Origin: Clostridia bacterium | Lineage (GTDB): Bacteria > Bacillota > Clostridia > Oscillospirales > Acutalibacteraceae | DNA length: 64,000 nucleotides | Direction: 5' to 3' | Assembly (NCBI GenBank): GCA_017517865.1 | Contig: JAFWYB010000052.1 | Coordinates: 1 to 64,000 of the forward strand | In this document: piece after piece, positions 26,440 through 35,061 of the stretch | How positions within the stretch are numbered: the first letter of the stretch is position 1 | Layout: each line of letters starts with the position of its first letter | Position numbers and translations under genes: made by a program | The notes under the pieces: generated by a model | Database searches by the model: none | Told to the model about the DNA's origin: nothing | What the model saw: the letters and a program-made list of their open reading frames with translations, nothing else

Positions 26440-27318
26440 ATGAACTTTTATCACATACTTTATAACCCTTATGCAAGCGGCGGAGAAGGAGAAGAGAAAG
26501 CAAAGAAGCTTTCTGACTTGCTTGACCGTAACTATGTATCTTATTATGATATGACAAAAATTGAAGACCTGCAAGGGTATATAAACAGTCTTGACAAGGA
26601 CGAAAGCATTGTCATTTGCGGTGGTGACGGTACACTGAACCGTTTTATAAACAGCGTTGACACAGATAAAACAGAAAATGAAATTTATTGCTACTGTACG
26701 GGAAGCGGCAACGACTTTCTGCGTGATATCCATGCCGAAGACAGTACCATGCCTGTACGGATAACAAAATATCTTAAAAATCTCCCTGAGGTTACTGTTA
26801 AAGGTAAAACCTATAAATTCCTCAATAATGCTTCTTTCGGTCTTGACGGCTACTGCTGTGAAGAAGCTGACAGACAAAGGCAGGAAAAAGGCAAATCATC
26901 AAACTATGCACTTCTTGCCATAAAAGGTCTTTTGTACGCGTATAAGCCACGAAACGCAACTATTATAGTTGACGGTGTTAAAAAGGAGTATAAAAACACA
27001 TGGCTTGCCCCTACAATGAACGGAAGATTTTTCGGCGGAGGACTTATGTCAGCGCCGGGTCAGGACAGACTGAATGAAAAGCATACCGTTTCGGTAGTTG
27101 CTATGTATAATGTGAGCAAGATAAGAGCTTTGTGTATTTTGCCGTCGATGTTCAAGGGTAAGCATATTAAACATACTGATATTATTGATGTCAGCGAAGG
27201 ACACGAAATAACGGTTATATACGACAGACCTGCTCCAATGCAGATTGACGGTGAAACAATACCTGATGTTATAAGGTGCGATGTCAAAGCCCGTTCAGCA
27301 GTAAACTGCGAAGTTTAA
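26440..27318 (+). CDS. Diacylglycerol kinase-type lipid kinase (DgkB/YegS family)
   Basis: 292 residues: the N-terminal DAGK catalytic domain with NPYASGGEGEEKA, the nucleotide-binding GGDGTLNRFIN (residues about 66-76) and GSGNDFLRD, then a beta-sandwich lipid-facing domain with GGGLMSAPGQD and a conserved DGE near the end (IDGETI). Such soluble enzymes phosphorylate diacylglycerol to phosphatidic acid, the substrate of the CdsA in the same island, although sphingoid and other lipid substrates exist. AGAGGAG lies before the ATG. Confidence 0.9.
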   Translation: MNFYHILYNPYASGGEGEEKAKKLSDLLDRNYVSYYDMTKIEDLQGYINSLDKDESIVICGGDGTLNRFINSVDTDKTENEIYCYCTGSGNDFLRDIHAEDSTMPVRITKYLKNLPEVTVKGKTYKFLNNASFGLDGYCCEEADRQRQEKGKSSNYALLAIKGLLYAYKPRNATIIVDGVKKEYKNTWLAPTMNGRFFGGGLMSAPGQDRLNEKHTVSVVAMYNVSKIRALCILPSMFKGKHIKHTDIIDVSEGHEITVIYDRPAPMQIDGETIPDVIRCDVKARSAVNCEV

Positions 27319-27332
27319 CTGTTGACTATATA

Positions 27333-27370
27333 TAAAAAGGAGTTCCAAATTTAACGGAACTCCTTAATTT
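27333..27370. terminator. Bidirectional terminator between lipid kinase and ABC exporter genes
   Basis: 10-bp stem AAGGAGTTCC/GGAACTCCTT with A-rich and T-rich flanks, serving the convergent genes. Confidence 0.8.
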
Positions 27371-27372
27371 AT

Positions 27373-30111
27373 TTATTCTGTTCTGAGTGCTTCCACCGGG
27401 TCCTTCTTTGCCGCGAGCTTTGAGGGTACAAGGCCTGCAATAAAGGTCAGGAATACGCTTATACAGATAAGTATAATCGCTGCATTAAAGGGAAGCTGAG
27501 CCGCCGCACCTGTGTTTGTCAGATGATTAAGCAGCAGATTTATCGGTATTTCAAGCAGCAGCGTACACAGAATACCGAGAACACCTGAGGTCAGTCCTAT
27601 GGAAACGGTTTCCGCATTGAAGACTCTTGAAATGTCGCTCTTTGAAGCACCAATTGAACGCAGAATACCGATTTCCTTGGTTCTTTCAAGCACAGAAATG
27701 TAAGTGATAATTCCTATCATGACCGATGAAACCACAAGGGAAACAGCAACAAAAACGATAAGCACATAAGTAACAATATCAATAATCTTTGTCACCGAGG
27801 AAAGCAGTGCACCTATGGGGTCTGTAAGGCTGATTGAATGCTCGGGATGACCCATTGATGTCACTTTATCGTTATAAAATGAAATCATACTGTTGAGCTC
27901 ATCCTTAGCCTCAAAGCTTTTCGGATAAAAGTAAATCGAGGTAGGAATAGCGGCAGACTGATAGCCTAAGGTTTCCATTGTTTTGTCGTAGGAGCATTGG
28001 GCGTTTATTGTGTCGATATATGCCTGCTTGAGTGCGATAATCTGTTCATCACTGAGATAACCCTCCATCAGCTTTTTCTGAAGATTTGACATTTCTCCGA
28101 AGCTGAATACCGAAGACATATCCGTAATATCAATTTCCGCAAGGTCAATATTCTCAACCATATCCATAAAAGGCGTTATGTCAAGGTAGCTCATATCAAT
28201 AAGACTCATATCAATATCGGCAAGGTCAAAATCATTGATGCCGAGATTCATAAATTCAAGCCCGGAAATTACATCCTTGTCGGGTGAACCGAGCTGCTCC
28301 TGCACTACCTGAGATTTTTCTGTCTGCTCGAGGGCATAGTCCATAAGAGTTGACATATAGCCTACACCGCCTGTGCCGACGGAAAGAACATTGTCCTTCT
28401 TTGGACGGAGAATACCGACAATTTCTATTTCAAGACCCTTATCAACCAGCTCTTTTACATAAGCGGTGTTGGCACTCATATCCTTCCAAAGGCCTGTCTT
28501 TTTATCCTTTTTCATATAGTCGGAATTGAGCACGAGCTTAAATCTCATATCGCAGATTTCCTCAAAGGTGTACACATCCTCGGCAGTCTGAAGCTCTTCG
28601 GAATTTTTAATGGCATCCATAAGGTTTTTGGAAAGCTCCTTTTGGTCCTTTATGCCGAGAGCATAGAGTACAAGCTCGTTGATTTCATTGTTGCCGTCCA
28701 CCATAAGCACAACCTCGTGCTTTTCTACGGGGAGTCTGCCATGAATAATGTCGTACTGCTTTGAAATAACCTCTGTGTCACCGATAAGCTCTACCCATGA
28801 ATCCATCATTGACGAGGACATAAAGCCCTCCATTCCGGCCATCATACTGCTTGACATTTCTGCCATCGCCGTATTGGGATTAACCCTGACAACACCATCT
28901 GATGTATCAGCTTTATAAATATTAAGAGGTGTAGAATATTTGAACTGAATGTCGTTACAAAGAGTGTCAAATTCTGCTCTGTTATCTTCGATATACTTTT
29001 TAAAGCTTTCAATATTATTGGAGGAGGACTGAGCGACGAAGGTGTTTATCATCTGTGTAAACATATCATTTACATAAACCTTATCCTCCTCGTTGTCACT
29101 ATTGATCATTTCCTCGCTCATACCCATCATAGCATTCATCATATTATCAGTATTTACCGACTCACGTTCAACGCTCATAGGATAAGCCATTAGTGTATCG
29201 TTCTGCACCTTGTCAACATAATTCTGAATACCTGTTGAAAGAGCGAGAACAAGTGCGATACCGATAATACCTATTGAGCCTGCAAAGGCAGTAAGAAAGG
29301 TTCTGCCTCTTTTTGTTCCGAGGTTACGAATACTCAGACCGAAAGCCGTACCGAGGCTCATCGAGGGCTTTTTGCCCTTTTTCCTTTCTTCACGGGCTTT
29401 GACCTTTTCTGTCTGTCGGTCTTCTTCCCCAGGATTAAAGGGGTTACTGTCATCTACTACCTTGCCGTCGCTTACCTTTATGATTCTGTTTGAATATTCA
29501 TAGGCAAGTTCAGGATTATGGGTAACCATAATTATGAGCTTATCCTTGCTTATTTCCTTCAGAAGCTCCATAATCTGCACACTTGTTTCGCTGTCAAGAG
29601 CACCTGTAGGCTCGTCGGCAAGAATAATATCGGGATTATTGATAAGAGCTCTTGCCACGGCAACTCTCTGCATCTGTCCGCCTGACATCTGATTAGGCTT
29701 TTTATCAATATGGTCACCTAAGCCAACCTTCTTTAAAGCTTCTATGGCTCTTTCTTTTCTTTCCTTTTTACTTACACCGGAAAGAGTAAGAGCAAGCTCA
29801 ACATTAGCTAAAACCGTCTGATGAGGTATAAGGTTATAGCTTTGGAAAATAAAGCCGACAGAGTGGTTTCTGTAGGTGTCCCAGTTTTCATCGGTAAAGG
29901 TTTCTGTGCTTTTTCCGTTAATTACGAGGTCACCGCTTGTATATCTGTCAAGGCCGCCGATTATATTCAGCATTGTTGTCTTGCCGCAGCCCGAGGGGCC
30001 GAGAATTGAAACGAATTCACTTTCCCTGAAATTTATGCTCACATCGTTGAGCGCTCTTACGGTCGTATCGCCTGCAACATAGTCTTTTATAATATTTTTT
30101 AGTATAAGCAT
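27373..30111 (-). CDS. ABC exporter, MacB/FtsX type (ATPase fused to permease)
   Basis: 912 residues. The ATPase domain (about 1-225) has Walker A GPSGCGKTT, signature MSGGQMQRVAVARAL and Walker B ILADEPTGALD; then a membrane helix (about 270-292), a very large extracytoplasmic region (about 295-785), and three C-terminal helices (about 790-905) with the FtsX motif RTKEIGILRSIGASKSDI. MacB-type proteins do mechanical work on periplasmic or surface partners rather than classical transport. It is the last gene of the four-gene minus operon and starts 3 bases after the 866-residue surface protein, a likely partner. Confidence 0.92.
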   Translation of the reverse strand: MLILKNIIKDYVAGDTTVRALNDVSINFRESEFVSILGPSGCGKTTMLNIIGGLDRYTSGDLVINGKSTETFTDENWDTYRNHSVGFIFQSYNLIPHQTVLANVELALTLSGVSKKERKERAIEALKKVGLGDHIDKKPNQMSGGQMQRVAVARALINNPDIILADEPTGALDSETSVQIMELLKEISKDKLIIMVTHNPELAYEYSNRIIKVSDGKVVDDSNPFNPGEEDRQTEKVKAREERKKGKKPSMSLGTAFGLSIRNLGTKRGRTFLTAFAGSIGIIGIALVLALSTGIQNYVDKVQNDTLMAYPMSVERESVNTDNMMNAMMGMSEEMINSDNEEDKVYVNDMFTQMINTFVAQSSSNNIESFKKYIEDNRAEFDTLCNDIQFKYSTPLNIYKADTSDGVVRVNPNTAMAEMSSSMMAGMEGFMSSSMMDSWVELIGDTEVISKQYDIIHGRLPVEKHEVVLMVDGNNEINELVLYALGIKDQKELSKNLMDAIKNSEELQTAEDVYTFEEICDMRFKLVLNSDYMKKDKKTGLWKDMSANTAYVKELVDKGLEIEIVGILRPKKDNVLSVGTGGVGYMSTLMDYALEQTEKSQVVQEQLGSPDKDVISGLEFMNLGINDFDLADIDMSLIDMSYLDITPFMDMVENIDLAEIDITDMSSVFSFGEMSNLQKKLMEGYLSDEQIIALKQAYIDTINAQCSYDKTMETLGYQSAAIPTSIYFYPKSFEAKDELNSMISFYNDKVTSMGHPEHSISLTDPIGALLSSVTKIIDIVTYVLIVFVAVSLVVSSVMIGIITYISVLERTKEIGILRSIGASKSDISRVFNAETVSIGLTSGVLGILCTLLLEIPINLLLNHLTNTGAAAQLPFNAAIILICISVFLTFIAGLVPSKLAAKKDPVEALRTE

Positions 30112-30114
30112 AGG

Positions 30115-32715
30115 TCACACCTGCTGAAAATCCTTTTCTTCTTCTGTTTCAAAATCATCTTCGTAGGGAAGGTCGGCTTTCTTCCGTTTCTTTATCACAA
30201 GGATAACCGCCACAGCTATGACGATAGCAGCGATTATAATAACGGGAGTCTTTGTTTCCTTTTCTTCGGGCTCGTAAATTACAGTAGGAAGAAATTTTTC
30301 CGTTACCTTTTCTTCGACAACAGGTCTTTCTCTGAAAAAGAGCTTATATAGCCATTCCACAGTTTCATCTGTTGTCATATTCTGAAGTTCTTCTCCCATA
30401 CCGCCTGAAAACTGTGTCATCATACTGTCATCGCCGCTTCCCATAAGTCCGAGCATCATATCTCCGCCTTCGGGAGATTTCATTATTTCTGCAATAAAAC
30501 GAAGAAGAGTAACTGCTATGGCAGGCTGGTCTGCTTTTACATAAGAAATCTGCACCGGCTGACCGTTCAGTGTTCTTTTGCTCTGCACAGTTGTAAGCTG
30601 TCCCATTAAAGCAAACTGCTTAATATCAAGACTTGAAACATCAATTCCCAAATCAGTATCACCGAGCATACCCGAAAGCATTTCATTTATATTCATTTCA
30701 CCTGTAACGGCAGACATATCAACTATGCTTTCCATACCGAGCTCTTTAAGCATTGATGTAAGAGGATAAAGAAGATTACTTATCGCCGCATTCATACCGC
30801 CGCTTTCCGTAAACCAAAGAAGATTAGGAAGAATTTCCATAATTGTATATCCCGGCTTGTCGAGTACTCTTTCGATAAGAGCTACAACAGAGTCGGTAAT
30901 AGCTTTTATTCCTTCTCCCTTTGACACGGCCGATTTATATTCATCGTAGGTTTTAATGCTTTCGGCACTGCAGCCGAGTGCTTCAAGTATTGGGATAACT
31001 GCCGTGTTATAGCCGTTACTGCCGTAAATATCTATACTGCCGAGAACGGTTATTTTTCCTTCGGCAAGAAGCAGATTGAGTATAGGCTCAAAGGGTGAAA
31101 GCACATCACAAAGGGCATTTACAAAGCCTTTTCTGTTGCCGTCCTTAAAGCCCCAGTTAATACTGCTGACATTACTCCACTTTGCAGTACGGTAAAGAGT
31201 ATATCTTGCCGCAGAATAAGAGCTGCCTTTAAGATTGTTTGCAACACCGTAGGTTGTGACATTTATACCGAGCAATTCGCAAAGCATTTTCATTTCTTCG
31301 TTCTCAAAAACACCGTATATGCCCTTGGCAAGCTCCGTTACAAGTGCATTTGAATAAATCTGCGGTTCAAGTGCTTCTCTTGTATTTTTATATTTTCCGC
31401 CTTCAAGGATAAATTCATTTATAAGGTCGTCAATGCCGTCAACCACTCTCTGATACTTGTCTGCACCGAGGTTGGGTGTGTACTTTACTGATGTGGGAGT
31501 ATATTCAGGAAATGTCCACGAATATTCAAGCGGCTTTGACGAGGATTGTGTGAGAATGGAAACGATGACTTTGATGATTTCATCAGTGCTTTTCGCCATA
31601 AGAGAATCAACAGCCTTTATCATTTCAGCAGGCATTTTACTGCCTGAAAGGCTGTCTTTATTGAGCTTAAGAGTATCAATAAGCCACCTTAAAATAACAA
31701 GTAAGGCATCGGCTTTATCGGCAGTAAAGCTGTCACCCGAAGCAGTACCGCAGGAAGCAAGCTCTTCAAGGTTGATTTCTGCCATCTTAAGCCCCGTTCC
31801 CGAAAGGATATCATTAAGATTGAGGGTAAGAGACTGTGTATACTGCTCACTGTTCTGAATAAAAGAGAGTATAGTTTCTATCTTTATAAAGGTTCTGATA
31901 TTGAAAATCTGAAGCCTTAAGGGCTCAATAAGCTTTGAAACAGCCCTGTCGAAGCCGCCGTTTGTCATAAAATATGCCACAGACGGCAGAATCTCTGTCA
32001 GCTTATCACAGGGTGCGTCAAGAGCCTTTTCGACCATTGTCAACACATCTGAAGCAATATTTTCCACCATTGAGTTTTTGTTCTTTTCTGCATCCTTATA
32101 AAACTCGTCGCTTCCGGTTATCTTTTCACAGCCGAGAGCCTTCAGCGTGGGAATTATTGCATTCTCATAACCAAAATCACCGTCGATACCGATAACCTTG
32201 CTGAGAGGATAATTGCCGTCACAAAGCAGAGTGTATAAAAGCTCATTAAAGGGCGCACAAATGCACCCCAAAGCCTTTGTGAAGCTATTTTTACCTGTAA
32301 CGCCCCAGCTTACATCTTCAAGATTCACTTCGCTCCATTTTTGATGGGAAGCAAGCTCCTTTTGCACCTTCGGATAATTGCCGAGGCACTCTGCCACATC
32401 GGCAGTTGTAGCCTTAAGCCCTGCCGAGGATAAGCTCTCTGCATTTTCCTCAATCATTGAATAAATTCCCGCCGTGAGCGCCGAAAGAGTTTTATCCGAA
32501 TATATTTCGGGCAAAACAAGCTCACCGAGACTCTTGTCCCCGGTGCTTTCCAAAAGTGAACCTATTGCAGTATCAAGCTTCGGTATAATTTCCTGCATTT
32601 GCTCCTTGGTAACGCCCTCAGGATAGCTTTGCACCGCAGAAGCGGCAGGAGCCATAGTGAAAATGACGATAAGCACGGTTAAAAGAAGCGAAACCGTGCT
32701 TCTGATTTTTTTCAT
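30115..32715 (-). CDS. Surface protein with two internal repeats and C-terminal membrane anchor
   Basis: 866 residues: signal peptide (1-27, ending APAASA), a large outside part and a C-terminal helix (about 823-844) with a basic-acidic tail. Two related blocks of about 300 residues are visible, about 45-350 and 425-746, matched by EIYSDKTLSALTAGIY / QIYSNALVTELAKGIY, KWSEV..WG / KWSNV..WG, IIPTLKALGC / VIPILEALGC, and DILSGTGL / EMLSGMLG, offset by about 385. No known domain recognised. Operon position next to the ABC exporter suggests a substrate or accessory protein. Confidence 0.75.
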   Translation of the reverse strand: MKKIRSTVSLLLTVLIVIFTMAPAASAVQSYPEGVTKEQMQEIIPKLDTAIGSLLESTGDKSLGELVLPEIYSDKTLSALTAGIYSMIEENAESLSSAGLKATTADVAECLGNYPKVQKELASHQKWSEVNLEDVSWGVTGKNSFTKALGCICAPFNELLYTLLCDGNYPLSKVIGIDGDFGYENAIIPTLKALGCEKITGSDEFYKDAEKNKNSMVENIASDVLTMVEKALDAPCDKLTEILPSVAYFMTNGGFDRAVSKLIEPLRLQIFNIRTFIKIETILSFIQNSEQYTQSLTLNLNDILSGTGLKMAEINLEELASCGTASGDSFTADKADALLVILRWLIDTLKLNKDSLSGSKMPAEMIKAVDSLMAKSTDEIIKVIVSILTQSSSKPLEYSWTFPEYTPTSVKYTPNLGADKYQRVVDGIDDLINEFILEGGKYKNTREALEPQIYSNALVTELAKGIYGVFENEEMKMLCELLGINVTTYGVANNLKGSSYSAARYTLYRTAKWSNVSSINWGFKDGNRKGFVNALCDVLSPFEPILNLLLAEGKITVLGSIDIYGSNGYNTAVIPILEALGCSAESIKTYDEYKSAVSKGEGIKAITDSVVALIERVLDKPGYTIMEILPNLLWFTESGGMNAAISNLLYPLTSMLKELGMESIVDMSAVTGEMNINEMLSGMLGDTDLGIDVSSLDIKQFALMGQLTTVQSKRTLNGQPVQISYVKADQPAIAVTLLRFIAEIMKSPEGGDMMLGLMGSGDDSMMTQFSGGMGEELQNMTTDETVEWLYKLFFRERPVVEEKVTEKFLPTVIYEPEEKETKTPVIIIAAIVIAVAVILVIKKRKKADLPYEDDFETEEEKDFQQV

Positions 32716-32736
32716 TCCATCACCTCATTTTTTTAT

Positions 32737-33972
32737 TTAATAGCTTTCTTTACCCATAAGATATCTGTGTGCAACCACATATTTAATTGCTGAACGGGGA
32801 GATTTGCTGTGTATTTCATAATATGCTTTATCCGTTACAATAAGAAGATTCATCTTTGCGGCTATGCTTATCTTTTTTATATTCTCTAAAGGAACGCTGT
32901 CAACCGAGTTTTCAGTAGTAATTTCTATTCTGTCACCGTAAAGCGAAACATTGCCTTTCTCACTCTGAAGCACTCTGTTTTCATTTTCAAGGGTATAAAC
33001 TATTTGCTCTGAGTCACCGAAAAGAAGTTCATCGGTGCCTTTCTTTTTATCGGCAAGCTCTTTGAGTACACCTTTCTGAAACTTATCCCAACGGACAATG
33101 TCATCAAACCACATATCCTCACTATGCCAGAAACCATAATTATCAACACTTGCTTCAAAGCCACATTCGCAGAAAATCTTATCGTTTTTACTTGTAAGCG
33201 TACCGATTTGCTTACACTTCGGGCAGGCATAAAGGATTATTTCAGCACTTTCGGCAGGGTTATCAGCTGAATATATCTGCGGATTGATTTTCTGTTCATC
33301 ATATATATTAAAGTTTAAATCTTCTTTAATAATATTATAAATTTCGTCAACGCTCATTTTTTTGAGTTCATCTCTTGAATAAACTCTTACGACCTCACCA
33401 CTTATTTTTCCGCTTCGTTTATTTTCTGCCCAACGGGGAGCCTTGAGATAACCGCCTTTGTTTCTGAATGTGACAAGAGCGCAGTTGCCGTCCTTTACCA
33501 TCTGTGCATTACGCTTTGATATGTAGCCTGTTTCACCATTGTTGGTTTTGCCGCCCTCAATATGCATACACACATTAACACCTGCATTAAGATTATCCAC
33601 AACCTCATTATAAAGGGAATCGGAGCCTTTTTCACGGTGATAAATAATAGGTGTTGCAAGGAAATTAAGAAGTACTCGCATAATTGGCTTTCTTGTCAGG
33701 TGGTCACTCATAACAAAGCGCATAAAGTTTCTTATACCCGCAAGCTCTGCGGCAGCATCAAAGTTATGAGCGTGATTAGCCATAAGAATAAAGGGTTCTT
33801 CTTTTATTCTTACCTTGTCACACTCTATATCGCATATTTTCTTGAATGGCGGACCTATGATATTTCTTGCCGCAAAAATGATAAACTGTGAGCGTCTGTA
33901 ACCCTTGCGGATTTGTTTTCTCTTTTTATATTCATTCATCTTTTCTTCCAATTCGTAAGCAAGCTCTAACAT
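32737..33972 (-). CDS. PlsC-like acyltransferase with zinc ribbon and C-terminal beta domain
   Basis: 411 residues. The acyltransferase core (about 25-200) has the catalytic NHAHNFD (N-H-x4-D) and, where PlsC has FPEGTRS, a variant IEGGKTNNGET. No membrane helix is obvious. A Cys4 zinc ribbon follows (CPKCKQIG...FCECGF, about 245-272), then a beta-rich end. Members transfer acyl chains to lysophosphatidic acid or related lipids; the variant second motif makes the acceptor uncertain. GGAGGA precedes the ATG. Between the patatin and surface-protein genes (gaps 11 and 21 bases). Confidence 0.8.
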   Translation of the reverse strand: MLELAYELEEKMNEYKKRKQIRKGYRRSQFIIFAARNIIGPPFKKICDIECDKVRIKEEPFILMANHAHNFDAAAELAGIRNFMRFVMSDHLTRKPIMRVLLNFLATPIIYHREKGSDSLYNEVVDNLNAGVNVCMHIEGGKTNNGETGYISKRNAQMVKDGNCALVTFRNKGGYLKAPRWAENKRSGKISGEVVRVYSRDELKKMSVDEIYNIIKEDLNFNIYDEQKINPQIYSADNPAESAEIILYACPKCKQIGTLTSKNDKIFCECGFEASVDNYGFWHSEDMWFDDIVRWDKFQKGVLKELADKKKGTDELLFGDSEQIVYTLENENRVLQSEKGNVSLYGDRIEITTENSVDSVPLENIKKISIAAKMNLLIVTDKAYYEIHSKSPRSAIKYVVAHRYLMGKESY

Positions 33973-33983
33973 TTTGTCCTCCG

Positions 33984-34901
33984 TTATTTTTCAAGATATT
34001 TTTTTAATTCATCAAAGCTTCTTTTTGCATCCTCAACACCTAAAAAATAAAGCTCTCCCAGCTTTTCCATATCAGGCTCAAGTCTTCCCACTATTACAGG
34101 CTGTGAAGGACTCATAACAAAAACTTTGCCCTCGTCACGGAGCTTGTCAAGTCTGTCGCACTGTTCATTGTAATTCACATCGTTATAGGGAAGAACCTTT
34201 GCAAATTCGGGATAATCTTTATATATAAAATTTGCTAATTTTATCTGTTCCGTCTTTACTTCATCGGGCTTACGGAAGGTATCCTCTCTTGTTTTTATAA
34301 CGATTATTTTTTCATAGCCTTCCTTTATCGCCCAATCAAAAGGTATTTTACAGACACAGCCACCGTCAAGACAGGGAGTGCCGTCAACAAGAACAGGCTT
34401 TGAAACCAAGGGGAGACTTGCCGAAGCTCTTATTGCTTGCAGAAAATCAGAACACTCATCGCGGTCAATATATTCCTCTTTACCTGTCAGAAGATTGGTT
34501 ACAACGGCAACGATACGCTTTCTTTCATCATACATTCTTTCTCTGTCAAGAGGTTCAATTTTTTCAAGCTCGTTATAAAGAAAATCAAAGCCGATTATAC
34601 CGTCATTTTTCCTTATTGCCCTTAAGCCTACATAATCGCTGTTGTGACGGAAACGCAGATTTGTACGGGCACTTCTGCCGATCTGTCCCGAAACATAATT
34701 TGCCGCATTTATTGCACCTGCCGACACACCGACAGTACAGCTCATATTTATGCCTTGAGTCATCAGATAATCAAGAACGCCTTCGGTATATACACCTCTG
34801 AATGCACCGCCCTCGAGCACCATGCACCCCTCAATTACATTGTCCGGAGCTGTGCCGCTTAATATGTTATCTATTCCCGAATATACCTTGTTTTTCATCA
34901 T
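33984..34901 (-). CDS. Patatin-like phospholipase (RssA type), element-borne
   Basis: 305 residues with the oxyanion glycine loop LEGGAFRGVYTEGVLDYL (about 29-46), nucleophile GVSAG (about 58-62) and the catalytic aspartate in LDGGCVCKIPFDWAI. Cytoplasmic acyl hydrolase, likely to remove acyl chains from phospholipids. Together with the acyltransferase beside it this gives a deacylation-reacylation pair. First gene of the four-gene minus operon; ATG at 34901 or 34898. A related patatin is at 47131 on the chromosome. Confidence 0.88.
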   Translation of the reverse strand: MMKNKVYSGIDNILSGTAPDNVIEGCMVLEGGAFRGVYTEGVLDYLMTQGINMSCTVGVSAGAINAANYVSGQIGRSARTNLRFRHNSDYVGLRAIRKNDGIIGFDFLYNELEKIEPLDRERMYDERKRIVAVVTNLLTGKEEYIDRDECSDFLQAIRASASLPLVSKPVLVDGTPCLDGGCVCKIPFDWAIKEGYEKIIVIKTREDTFRKPDEVKTEQIKLANFIYKDYPEFAKVLPYNDVNYNEQCDRLDKLRDEGKVFVMSPSQPVIVGRLEPDMEKLGELYFLGVEDAKRSFDELKKYLEK

Positions 34902-34937
34902 ATTTATCCTTTCACATATTTTTGGTTTTACTTACCG

Positions 34938-34980
34938 ATATTAGAGTATTATTTTCAACGGTTCCTCAACCTAAAATCAA
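34938..34980 (-). promoter_or_regulatory. TTGA-repeat operator/promoter of the patatin-ABC operon
   Basis: Minus strand: TTGA at 34977-34980, 34966-34969, 34955-34958 (11-base period), 11 bases, -10 TAATAT (34938-34943). Confidence 0.8.
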
Positions 34981-34986
34981 TTTTCG

Positions 34987-35029
34987 TTGATATTCAGTTG
35001 AATATGAATTGAAACAGCAGCTGTAAAAT
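34987..35029 (+). promoter_or_regulatory. TTGA-repeat operator/promoter of the radical-SAM operon
   Basis: TTGA at 34987, 34998 and 35009, 11 bases, -10 TAAAAT (35024-35029), 32 bases before the gene start. Confidence 0.8.
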
Positions 35030-35061
35030 AAAACCATCATAAAAAAGAAAGGACGAAAAAT

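Noticed and set aside
27373-30111. Bce-type bacitracin transporter
   Set aside because: BceAB has separate ATPase and ten-helix permease; this is one polypeptide with four helices and a much larger outside region, as in MacB/FtsX proteins.
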